Source: Bordetella sp. (lineage in GTDB: Bacteria > Pseudomonadota > Gammaproteobacteria > Burkholderiales > Burkholderiaceae_B). Taken from it: 8,628 nt of DNA. The position numbers and the translations under genes are program-made. The number at the start of each line of letters is the position of its first letter. Position 1 is the first letter of the stretch. The stretch is from NCBI GenBank assembly GCA_027450125.1, contig DAIDKG010000335.1:1-8628 (forward strand). Reading direction: 5' to 3'. Under the pieces are notes generated by a model that did not search any database, was not told the DNA's origin, and worked only from the letters and a program-made list of their open reading frames with translations. Positions 1-4,909 of this stretch are shown here, one piece after another.

Positions 1-116
1 AAACGCAAGTACTCGGAGAGGCTGAGCCCGAGATCGGCCGCGGCCTTCATGTAGGACTGGTGCTCGTCGTGAGACATTCGAACACCCACGAATTTTTCAA
101 GTAATGGGCCTGACAT
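1..116 (-). CDS. Ribbon-helix-helix (CopG/MobC-like) DNA-binding protein, partial
   Basis: An ATG at 114-116 opens a leftward frame that stays open to the window edge: 38 residues, no stop seen. The visible residues run MSGPLLEKFVGVRMSHDEHQ and onward to AAADLGLSLSEYLR. A short beta strand (VGVRMS), a polar helix rich in Ala, Lys and Glu, and the LGLSLSEYLR turn-helix match the start of ribbon-helix-helix proteins, which bind DNA as dimers through the strand. In mobile elements such proteins are commonly relaxosome accessory factors (MobC or NikA type) or antitoxins; the visible part cannot decide between these. The start overlaps the end of the upstream 111-residue gene by 20 bases, so the two are probably co-translated. 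No strong ribosome binding site is seen. An internal ATG at residue 14 is a less likely start because it would remove part of the strand. Confidence 0.6.
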   Translation of the reverse strand, partial: MSGPLLEKFVGVRMSHDEHQSYMKAAADLGLSLSEYLR

Positions 117-432
117 AGCGGCGCTCTACGATAATTCGGCCGACTTCCTCGGCATAGGCACGTTCGAATGCCGTCATGCGCATGTGATGCCGCAGCGCCC
201 CGTCGTTTTGGCTCTCGCAATGCTCGCGGCATCGTTCGTTGCGAAAGTCGATCAGGCTTTCCTCGATCTTGCCCGAGAACCAGATCTGAACCGCATGCCT
301 TGCCGCGCGCTCCGCGTCCGGGAACCGAGGCTCTTCCCGGGGCGGCGAGTCGGTGTCATTTGCAGATTGGGTTGGCGAGAGCAGGCGCGGGTGGCGAGCC
401 AAAGCTGCCACCGCGAAGTTTGCGGTTTGCAT
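97..432 (-). CDS. Hypothetical protein, 111 aa, accessory
   Basis: A leftward frame of 111 residues starts at an ATG preceded by AGGA with six bases between, a good ribosome binding site, and ends inside the start of the ribbon-helix-helix gene. I do not recognise the family. The first 40 residues are polar and look disordered (several Pro, Ser, Glu and Arg). The rest looks helical and charged, with segments AERAARHAVQIWFSGKIEES, RNERCREHCESQ and MTAFERAYAEEVGRIIVERR. There is no signal peptide or membrane segment, so it is probably cytoplasmic. The overlap with the DNA-binding gene suggests a two-gene unit and a role in maintenance or transfer of the element, which is inference only. Two rightward open frames over the same bases (168-446 and 184-660) lack a binding site and resemble nothing, so I prefer this strand. 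Confidence 0.55.
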   Translation of the reverse strand: MQTANFAVAALARHPRLLSPTQSANDTDSPPREEPRFPDAERAARHAVQIWFSGKIEESLIDFRNERCREHCESQNDGALRHHMRMTAFERAYAEEVGRIIVERRYVRPIT

Positions 433-449
433 GGAGATTCCTGTAATGA

Positions 450-465
450 ACCGTCGCCAGACGGT
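450..465. repeat. Short hairpin or operator upstream of the 111-aa gene
   Basis: ACCGTC at 450-455 and GACGGT at 460-465 form a perfect six-base inverted repeat around GCCA. It lies 18 bases upstream of the ATG of the leftward 111-residue gene, where a repressor site or the 5' leader of its message would sit. It could be an operator for the ribbon-helix-helix protein, many of which regulate their own genes. It is short enough to be chance, and there is no T-run to suggest a terminator. Confidence 0.3.
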
Positions 466-664
466 GAGGGAAGACAGCTAGGTGGGCGGCAAGAAATGGG
501 ACTGGCGAACGGTTACAGGCAACCGCTGTGCGTTACGGAAATCCGCGCGCACTTCCCAAAACTGCCACCCAAAGGTAAAAATCCAAGGTGTGAAAGAAAC
601 GTCCCAGCGCTTGGAGCCTGTATTGTGACTGATAATCGTCTTGCCGGATTCTTGACGTGAACCC

Positions 665-767
665 TTGTAAATGGCCCGAAATAGGTAGCAAAGCGCAGCG
701 GATTGAAGGTATGCTATCGCTGCAAGTCGTTGAAAAGACTGCGCTTTGTATTTTCACCTATTTACAA
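665..767. repeat. Nested inverted repeats beside the attachment site
   Basis: Two perfect inverted pairs are nested about one centre: outer TTGTAAAT (665-672) with ATTTACAA (760-767), and inner CAAAGCGCAG (689-698) with CTGCGCTTTG (739-748). A third pair, AATAGGT (680-686) with ACCTATT (756-762), partly overlaps the outer right arm and would compete with it. The whole lies immediately left of the truncated tRNA. The position fits arm-type integrase or excisionase sites at an element end; a structured RNA or a transfer-origin-like hairpin are alternatives. The pairing is read directly from the sequence; the function is inference. Confidence 0.5.
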
Positions 768-770
768 ACC

Positions 771-820
771 GCGTTCTTACAAGGCGTAGGTCACAGGTTC
801 GACCCCTGTAGCACCCACCA
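771..820 (+). tRNA. tRNA-Val(UAC), 3' part only; attachment-site remnant
   Basis: The segment folds as the 3' part of a tRNA. The anticodon loop CTTACAA is at 776-782 with anticodon TAC at 778-780 (valine). The 3' anticodon strand is GGCGT, the variable loop AGGTC, and the T arm has a perfect five-base stem (ACAGG at 793-797, CCTGT at 805-809) around the loop TTCGACC. The acceptor 3' strand AGCACCC is at 810-816, followed by discriminator A and encoded CCA at 818-820. A complete gene would need GGGTGCT plus a D arm upstream; neither is present. The 5' anticodon strand as found (GCGTT) can pair with GGCGT only through three G-T wobbles, so identity with the true tRNA probably begins near 776. 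This is not a working tRNA. An intact copy is expected at the other end of the element. Confidence 0.82.
776..820 (+). other. Probable att site (tRNA-Val 3' end) of the integrated element
   Basis: Tyrosine integrases of many islands recombine within the anticodon-to-3' end of a tRNA gene, restoring the gene at one end and leaving a 3' copy at the other. This segment, from the anticodon loop to CCA, is that kind of copy. The native trailer hairpin and terminator follow on the right, which makes the right side host and the left side element. The exact length of the repeat cannot be set without the other end. Confidence 0.6.
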
Positions 821-821
821 C

Positions 822-854
822 TTTCCTGTGCATTGCAATCGAGCGCGCAGGAAA
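822..854 (+). other. tRNA trailer hairpin
   Basis: TTTCCTGTGC (822-831) pairs with GCGCAGGAAA (845-854) over ten bases with one G-U pair and a 13-base loop. It begins one base after the CCA end, so in the original tRNA transcript it would be the trailer removed during 3' maturation. It has no T-run of its own; the terminator follows. In the present arrangement it would be transcribed only from the element side. Confidence 0.45.
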
Positions 855-867
855 AGCGCTTTCATCG

Positions 868-897
868 AACGGCTGCGGCACCGCAAGCCGTTTTTTT
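868..897 (+). terminator. Rho-independent terminator of the former tRNA-Val gene
   Basis: AACGGCT followed by GCG pairs with CGC and AGCCGTT across a GCAC loop, with one bulged A at 885; the descending strand runs into seven T residues (891-897). This is a textbook intrinsic terminator pointing right. It would have ended the tRNA transcript and now shields the tonB promoter from transcription coming from the element. The reverse strand lacks a T-run after the stem, so it is not bidirectional. Confidence 0.85.
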
Positions 898-907
898 GCG
901 CCCATTC

Positions 908-936
908 TTGCGAATAATTCGCATTTAGATTAGGAT
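908..936 (+). promoter_or_regulatory. sigma70-like promoter of tonB-exbB-exbD
   Basis: TTGCGA at 908-913 and TAGGAT at 931-936 are separated by 17 bases, each matching four of six consensus positions. Transcription would start near 943 and give a leader of about 50 bases to the tonB ATG. The -35 element lies within the Fur-type palindrome, which fits iron repression. The promoter lies only about 10 bases after the terminator T-run. Confidence 0.6.
909..923. promoter_or_regulatory. Fur box (7-1-7 inverted repeat)
   Basis: TGCGAATAATTCGCA is a perfect 7-1-7 inverted repeat and matches 10 of the 14 arm positions of the Fur core TGATAAT-N-ATTATCA. It overlaps the -35 region of the tonB promoter, where Fe-Fur would block RNA polymerase. 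Regulation of tonB-exbBD by Fur is usual in proteobacteria. The mismatches are the same two positions in both arms, which keeps the symmetry. Confidence 0.65.
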
Positions 937-992
937 GCAGGTCTACCGATGCGCCGGGCCGGCCGGGCTCAGCGCAAATTCCATGCAGTCCC

Positions 993-1808
993 ATGCTCGC
1001 GCTGACCCGTACTTCCGACTCTTCGGTTTTTCGAACGCCCATGTGGCTACGCCTCGGGGCGGGCGCGCTGGTGCTGGCGCTGCACGCGGCCGTTGCCGCC
1101 TTCATGGTGCTCGGCACGCGCACCGCTCCTGTCGCCGCAGAGCGCGAGTCGGCCATGATGGTGAGCGTCATCGATGCGCCCGCGCCAAGGCAGGCACCGG
1201 CCCAGGGCCTGGCACAGTCGCTGGCGCCTGCCGCCGTGCCGCCCGCCGACCCCGAGCCGCGGGTCCGGCCCGCTCCCGAACCACAGCCTATCGCGCAGCC
1301 CTCGCCGATGGAGCCGATGCCCGAGCAACAACAGCAGCAACGACAACAGCAACAGCCACAACAGCGACAACCCAAGCCGCAGCCACAGCCCAGGCCGCGT
1401 CCCAAGCCACAGCCGGCAACGCGTCCCGCGCCGCAGGAAGCTGCAAACCCCTCGCCCGAGCCGCCGGCCGCCAGCGCGCTGCAAGGCCGGCAGCAGGCCA
1501 GCCAGGCGCCGCGCCAGGACACCCCCGTTCTGGTCACCAACATCCAATACGACGGGCCCAGGCCCGTTCCGGTCTATCCCAGGCTCTCGCGCCTGCACGA
1601 CGAGACCGGCCGGGTCGTCGTGCTGGTGCGCATCAGCGCCCAAGGCAAGGTGCAAGATGCAAGCATCGACATCTCCTCGGGCCATGAACGACTGGACGAT
1701 GCGGCCCTGGACGCGGCCCGCCGGGCGCGGTTCAAGCCGCTCACGCGCAATGGCGTGGCCATGCCGGCCCTGGCCAGGCTGCCCTACGATTTTCAAATGA
1801 AGGACTGA
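993..1808 (+). CDS. tonB: TonB energy-transducing protein
   Basis: TonB spans the periplasm and passes energy from the ExbB-ExbD proton channel to outer-membrane receptors for siderophores, haem and cobalamin. The 271 residues show a short cytoplasmic start, one membrane segment at about 18-43 with His31 in the place of the functional His20 of E. coli TonB, a long Pro/Gln/Arg/Lys-rich periplasmic spacer at about 60-175, and the C-terminal TonB domain at about 180-271. That domain includes PVYP, GRVVVLVRIS, the GKVQDASIDISSG strand turn and DAALDAARRARFKP. The Gln-rich part (residues 112-126) is coded by CAA/CAG runs. The start at 993 has no strong ribosome binding site; an in-frame ATG at 1041 (Met17) sits right before the membrane segment and is an alternative. 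It is first in the operon, with exbB three bases after its stop, and a Fur-type site lies upstream. Confidence 0.92.
   Translation: MLALTRTSDSSVFRTPMWLRLGAGALVLALHAAVAAFMVLGTRTAPVAAERESAMMVSVIDAPAPRQAPAQGLAQSLAPAAVPPADPEPRVRPAPEPQPIAQPSPMEPMPEQQQQQRQQQQPQQRQPKPQPQPRPRPKPQPATRPAPQEAANPSPEPPAASALQGRQQASQAPRQDTPVLVTNIQYDGPRPVPVYPRLSRLHDETGRVVVLVRISAQGKVQDASIDISSGHERLDDAALDAARRARFKPLTRNGVAMPALARLPYDFQMKD
1323..1415 (+). repeat. Low-complexity Gln then Pro-Gln/Arg/Lys codon tract in tonB
   Basis: CAA/CAG-rich codons encode E111 followed by five Gln, Arg, four Gln, Pro and more Gln, then alternating Pro-Lys/Gln/Arg dipeptides to about residue 141. It forms the rigid, positively charged periplasmic spacer of TonB. 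Imperfect trinucleotide repeats such as these can change length by slippage without breaking the frame. Confidence 0.7.
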
Positions 1809-1811
1809 TCC

Positions 1812-2567
1812 ATGAATCCGACTCCCGCACCGTCCACGGGCGTGCTGCACTTCCTGAGCCAGAGCGATGTTGTCGGCCAGGCCCTGTTTTTCATTCTGCT
1901 GCTCATGTCGCTGGTGACCTGGTACCTGATCGTCGTCAAATCGGTGAGCAATGTCCGCATGCGCGGCCGCGCCAAGGCGTTTCTCAATACGTTCTGGAAT
2001 TCCAGTTCGCTGGAGCAGGTGCAGAACGAGATCGTCACGCATGGCGCGCGCGATCCCTACTCGCACCTGGCCAGCCATGCCATCCATGCCGCGGACCATC
2101 ACGCCAGGTTCGGCGCCACCAAGCTGGAAGAGGCGGGCGGCCAGGGGGAGTTCATCACGCGCACCATGCGCAAGGTCATCGACGAGGAAACCGCCAAGCT
2201 CGAAAACGGTTTGACCGTGCTCGCATCCGTGGGATCCACCGCGCCTTTCGTGGGCCTGTTCGGCACGGTATGGGGGGTGTATCACGCGTTGGTGGGCATA
2301 GGCATGGCCGAAGGCATGACGATCAACCAGGTGGCCGGCCCCGTGGGCGAGGCGCTCATCATGACGGGCCTGGGCCTGGCCGTGGCCATTCCCGCCGTGC
2401 TCGCCTACAACGCCTTCGTTCGCTACAACCGCGTGTTCCTGTCGCAGCTGGACGCCTACGCGCACGATCTGTTCGCTTTCCTGACAACCGGCCATCAGGT
2501 GGCGCTTTCCGAAAGCAAGGTGCGCGCCATGCGCCGCCTGCGCGTCGAAGCGAACGCGGGCAAGTAA
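1812..2567 (+). CDS. exbB: ExbB, proton-channel subunit of the TonB complex
   Basis: ExbB forms the inner-membrane pentamer around the ExbD dimer that couples the proton gradient to TonB. The 251 residues show the MotA/TolQ/ExbB layout: first membrane helix at about 21-44 (VGQALFFILLLMSLVTWYLI), a long cytoplasmic loop, second helix at about 135-157 with the GSTAPFVGLFGTVWGVYHAL signature, and third helix at about 176-200. Glu180 and Thr185 in GEALIMTG keep the five-residue spacing of E. coli Glu176 and Thr181, which line the proton path. AAGGA at 1800-1804, seven bases before the ATG, is a good ribosome binding site inside the tonB end. TolQ is the nearest relative, but the adjacent tonB and exbD favour ExbB. 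Confidence 0.94.
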   Translation: MNPTPAPSTGVLHFLSQSDVVGQALFFILLLMSLVTWYLIVVKSVSNVRMRGRAKAFLNTFWNSSSLEQVQNEIVTHGARDPYSHLASHAIHAADHHARFGATKLEEAGGQGEFITRTMRKVIDEETAKLENGLTVLASVGSTAPFVGLFGTVWGVYHALVGIGMAEGMTINQVAGPVGEALIMTGLGLAVAIPAVLAYNAFVRYNRVFLSQLDAYAHDLFAFLTTGHQVALSESKVRAMRRLRVEANAGK

Positions 2568-2570
2568 GCC

Positions 2571-3008
2571 ATGGCCTTCGGCAGCTTCGACAACAAGGGG
2601 GCGGGCGGCCACACCGTCTCCGAGATCAATATGGTGCCGCTCATCGACGTGATGCTGGTGCTGCTGGTGATCTTCATCATCACGGCGCCGCTTCTGGCGC
2701 ATTCGATTCGCGTCGATCTGCCGCAAGTCAGCGCTGCGCCGGCCCGGGAGGAGCCCAAGGCGATCGACCTGGCCATCAAGGGCGACGGCAGCCTGTTCTG
2801 GAACGACCAGCCGGTGACCCTGGACGGCCTGGCCGACCGTTTTGCGGCGTCGGCCCTGGACAAGCCCCAGCCCGAGATCCATATCCGTGCCGACCAGGAT
2901 ACGCGCTACGCGGTGCTGGCCCAGGTCATGGGCGCCGCGCGTCGGGCAGGCCTGGGCAAGATAGGGTTTATCACCACGCCGCCGCCCCAGGCGGCGGCAG
3001 GCAAGTAA
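2571..3008 (+). CDS. exbD: ExbD, proton-channel subunit of the TonB complex
   Basis: ExbD is the inner-membrane partner that carries the protonatable Asp of the motor. The 145 residues have a short cytoplasmic start, a single membrane helix at about 22-43 (PLIDVMLVLLVIFIITAPLL) with Asp26 matching the essential Asp25 of E. coli ExbD, and a periplasmic domain with the VDLP segment and the repeated EIHIRADQDTRYAVLAQVMG block near the end. The length is normal for the family. The ATG is three bases after the exbB stop, so translation is probably coupled; only a weak AAG-type binding site is seen. TolR is the main alternative and is made unlikely by the neighbouring tonB. No terminator follows before the response regulator. 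Confidence 0.94.
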   Translation: MAFGSFDNKGAGGHTVSEINMVPLIDVMLVLLVIFIITAPLLAHSIRVDLPQVSAAPAREEPKAIDLAIKGDGSLFWNDQPVTLDGLADRFAASALDKPQPEIHIRADQDTRYAVLAQVMGAARRAGLGKIGFITTPPPQAAAGK

Positions 3009-3039
3009 CGTTCTGTATACGCCTGGGATCGGATCGCGC

Positions 3040-3052
3040 TAGAATCGAACAA
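3040..3052 (+). promoter_or_regulatory. Possible -10 element for a leaderless regulator message
   Basis: TAGAAT at 3040-3045 matches five of six positions of TATAAT and lies so that transcription would begin at or one base from the A of the ATG at 3052. No Shine-Dalgarno sequence precedes this ATG, as expected for leaderless translation. There is no convincing -35 element at 16-18 bases, which weakens the case; an activator or read-through from exbD could compensate. Confidence 0.4.
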
Positions 3053-3723
3053 TGCGAGTTCTAGTTATCGAAGACGACACCACCCTGGGCCATGCGCTGC
3101 AGGAATTCCTGTCCGACCAGGGTTATGCCGTTGACTGGCTTACCGAGGGCGACAAAGTCCAGGGGGCTATGGTCGGCCAGTCCTATGAGCTGATCCTGCT
3201 CGACCTGAATCTGCCGGGCATGGGCGGGCTCGACGTCCTGCGCCAGCTGCGCCAGGACGGCAATCAGGTTCCGGTGCTCATCCTCACTGCGCGCGACGGT
3301 CTGGACGACCGCGTGGCGGGTCTGGATGCGGGCGCCGACGACTATGTCACCAAGCCCTTCGACCTGCCCGAGCTCGCCGCGCGGGTGCGCGCCCTGGCGC
3401 GCCGCCGCGCAGGCCAGGCCCAGCCCATGATCGAGGTCGGCCCGCTGGTTTTCGATACCGTGGGCCGCGAAGTGCGCGTCAACGGCCAGCGCCTGGCGTT
3501 GTCCGTGCGCGAGCTGTCCGTACTGGAGATGCTCATGGCGCGCGTCGGCCGCGTAGTCACCAAGCGCCAGATCGTCAACTCGCTCTCGGCCTGGGATGCC
3601 GATTTCAGCGAGAACGCCGTCGAAGTCTACGTCTACCGGCTGCGCAAGCGTCTTGAAGGCACGGGCGCCAGCATCCAGACTGTGCGCGGATTCGGCTATC
3701 TGCTGGACGTGGAGTCGGCGTAA
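3052..3723 (+). CDS. OmpR-family response regulator (TctD/QseB-like)
   Basis: This is a transcription factor switched on by phosphorylation from the kinase encoded next. The 223 residues contain a receiver domain (1 to about 115) with acidic pocket Glu7-Asp8-Asp9, phosphoacceptor Asp51 in LILLDLNLPGMGG, Thr79 and Lys101 (VTKPF), and a winged-helix DNA-binding domain at about 127-220 ending in VYVYRLRKRLEG and TVRGFGYLL. All key residues are present. It resembles the TctD/QseB/PmrA subgroup; the exact orthologue cannot be told from sequence alone. The start at 3052 has no ribosome binding site but is followed directly by the conserved first strand, so it cannot move far. It lies 43 bases after exbD and 55 before the kinase gene. 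Confidence 0.93.
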   Translation: MRVLVIEDDTTLGHALQEFLSDQGYAVDWLTEGDKVQGAMVGQSYELILLDLNLPGMGGLDVLRQLRQDGNQVPVLILTARDGLDDRVAGLDAGADDYVTKPFDLPELAARVRALARRRAGQAQPMIEVGPLVFDTVGREVRVNGQRLALSVRELSVLEMLMARVGRVVTKRQIVNSLSAWDADFSENAVEVYVYRLRKRLEGTGASIQTVRGFGYLLDVESA

Positions 3724-3778
3724 GCGCCGCATCTGCCCTACCCGGCAGGTGTGCCGACTGCGCGACGAACGCAGCCCC

Positions 3779-4909
3779 ATGTCCGATAGTTCTCCTCCCC
3801 GGAAGCCCCCCGCGGCTACTTCCTGGCGCGCCGCCTGGCGCCTGCCGCCCGGGTCTCTCGCGCGGCTTCTGATCTCGGGGCTGATGCCCCCGCTCATGGT
3901 CCTGGTGCTGCTCGATATCGCGGTCACCTGGGTCATCACGCACAAGTTCGACATGACGGTCTGGATGCTGGAGGATTTCTTCTGGCTGATCGTTGCGGGA
4001 CAAGTGTTGCTCATCCTGCTGTTTGCCGGCGTCGTGGTGCATGGCGTGCGCTCCGGCCTGCGCTCTGTCAATCACCTGGCCGAGCAGATACGGCAACGCT
4101 CCATCGAGGATATGCAGCCCATGGTGGTGGCCAATCTGCCGTCCGAGATTGCGCCGCTCGTCACGCACATCAATGATCTGCTCGAGCGCCTGGACTCGTC
4201 GCTCTCGGCCCAGCGCCGCTTCATTGGCCACGCCGCGCATCAGCTGCGCACGCCGCTGGCCGGGCTCAAGCTCGAATCCGAGCTCATGCTGGCCAGGCCC
4301 TTGCCCGATGACGTGCGCACCCGGGCCGAGCGCATCAAGGTGGTCAGCGATCGCATGATCCGGCTGGGCCAGCAGCTGCTGGTTCTGGCCAGATCCAATC
4401 CGGATGCCCAGCCGCGTGATAATTTCGTGCGACTGGACCTGTGCGAATGGGTGCGCGCCAGCGGTGCCGAATGGGTTCCGCGAGCGTTGGCCGTGCAGGT
4501 CGACCTGGACCTGATCGCGCCGGATGCGCCGGTGGCCATCGACGGCAATCCGCTGCTGCTGGACGAACTGCTGGGCAACCTGATCGACAACGCCCTGCGC
4601 TACGGCAGGAAGTCCGGCCACATCACCCTGACTGTCGGCGCGAACCCGCCGTCCCTGACGATCGAGGACGACGGACCGGGCGTGCCGCCCGACGAGCGCG
4701 AGCGGGTCTTCGAGGCGTTCTACCGTTCGCCCAGCGCGGCGGCCGGCGGCTCCGGGCTGGGCCTGGCCATCGTCCGGGAGATCGCCAATGCGCACGGCGC
4801 CTCGTGCCAGCTGACCAGCCGCCCCGACTATCCCGGCACCCGTCTGGCAGTCGTCTTTCCCGGCCCTCGCAAGGGTACCCAATTGTCACGTCACGAGCGA
4901 CACGCATGA
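3779..4909 (+). CDS. Sensor histidine kinase with very short extracytoplasmic loop
   Basis: This 376-residue inner-membrane kinase is the likely partner of the preceding regulator. It has two membrane helices at about 30-54 and 67-90 joined by only about a dozen residues (HKFDMTVWMLED), a HAMP linker at about 85-140, the phosphoacceptor His154 in HAAHQLRTPLAGL, the N box with Asn267 and Asn271 (GNLIDNALRYG), the G1 box DDGPG at 297-301, the FEAFYR F box and the G2 box GSGLGL at 324-329. The HQLRTPL H box is like that of TctE-type kinases, but their large periplasmic sensor domain is missing, so sensing is probably within the membrane or from a partner protein. I chose the ATG at 3779 because residues coded upstream of it overlap the regulator and look like out-of-frame translation. 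Its stop shares ATGA with the kup start. Confidence 0.9.
   Translation: MSDSSPPRKPPAATSWRAAWRLPPGSLARLLISGLMPPLMVLVLLDIAVTWVITHKFDMTVWMLEDFFWLIVAGQVLLILLFAGVVVHGVRSGLRSVNHLAEQIRQRSIEDMQPMVVANLPSEIAPLVTHINDLLERLDSSLSAQRRFIGHAAHQLRTPLAGLKLESELMLARPLPDDVRTRAERIKVVSDRMIRLGQQLLVLARSNPDAQPRDNFVRLDLCEWVRASGAEWVPRALAVQVDLDLIAPDAPVAIDGNPLLLDELLGNLIDNALRYGRKSGHITLTVGANPPSLTIEDDGPGVPPDERERVFEAFYRSPSAAAGGSGLGLAIVREIANAHGASCQLTSRPDYPGTRLAVVFPGPRKGTQLSRHERHA

Larger units (their letters stand above)
433..770. other. Gene-free stretch between element genes and the tRNA remnant
   Basis: These 338 bases hold no convincing coding frame on either strand; the open frames at 533-757 and 657-917 have no start signals and cross the repeat and tRNA structures. 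What it does hold: a six-base-stem hairpin at 450-465 just upstream of the 111-residue gene, a weak five-base inverted repeat (CGGTT at 510-514 with AACCG at 521-525), and a larger nested inverted-repeat structure at 665-767 next to the tRNA remnant. Such non-coding ends of integrated elements often hold binding sites for integrase and its directionality factor. Confidence 0.5.
1..775. mobile_element. Right-hand end of a tRNA-integrated mobile element (partial)
   Basis: This stretch ends against a truncated tRNA-Val 3' part, the typical boundary of an integrative element (ICE or genomic island) that entered a tRNA gene. It carries two small leftward genes of accessory character and then about 340 bases without a gene, with lower GC than the housekeeping genes to the right (54 of 120 bases are G or C in 661-780). 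The element must continue left of the window. No integrase, transposase or conjugation gene is visible here, so the class of element is unknown. The exact junction falls somewhere within or just before the tRNA-derived segment, so the right boundary is approximate. Confidence 0.65.

Noticed and set aside
168..660. Rightward frames over the 111-aa gene and the adjoining stretch
   Set aside because: No ribosome binding site and no recognisable segments, and they are antisense to a frame with a good binding site that overlaps the next gene in the usual operon manner.
705..820. A complete tRNA gene
   Set aside because: No acceptor 5' strand complementary to AGCACCC and no D arm are present at the required distance; only the 3' part is there.
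935..1687. A rightward frame overlapping tonB
   Set aside because: Its translation is Ala/Arg/Thr-rich repeats caused by reading the Gln/Pro tract out of frame; the tonB frame holds the conserved TonB domain.
1047..2882. A 611-codon open frame on the minus strand
   Set aside because: It lies antisense to tonB, exbB and exbD, all clearly recognisable. Long antisense frames are common in GC-rich genes, and its product is low-complexity His/Arg/Gly-rich with no family resemblance.
3733..3748. A hairpin between the regulator and kinase genes acting as terminator
   Set aside because: CTGCC/GGCAG gives only a five-base stem without a T-run, so it is at most a minor leader structure.
3596..3778. 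A longer N-terminus for the sensor kinase
   Set aside because: The extra 61 residues are out-of-frame translation of the response regulator end, with no conserved content.
4441..4905. A longer Kup with 155 extra N-terminal residues
   Set aside because: The frame is open, but these bases encode the kinase's ATP-binding domain in another frame, and the extra residues are Arg/Gly-rich. Kup families begin close to the GVVYGDIGTSPLY signature.
4880..4905. A riboswitch before kup
   Set aside because: The gene begins inside the kinase stop codon, so there is no leader to hold one.
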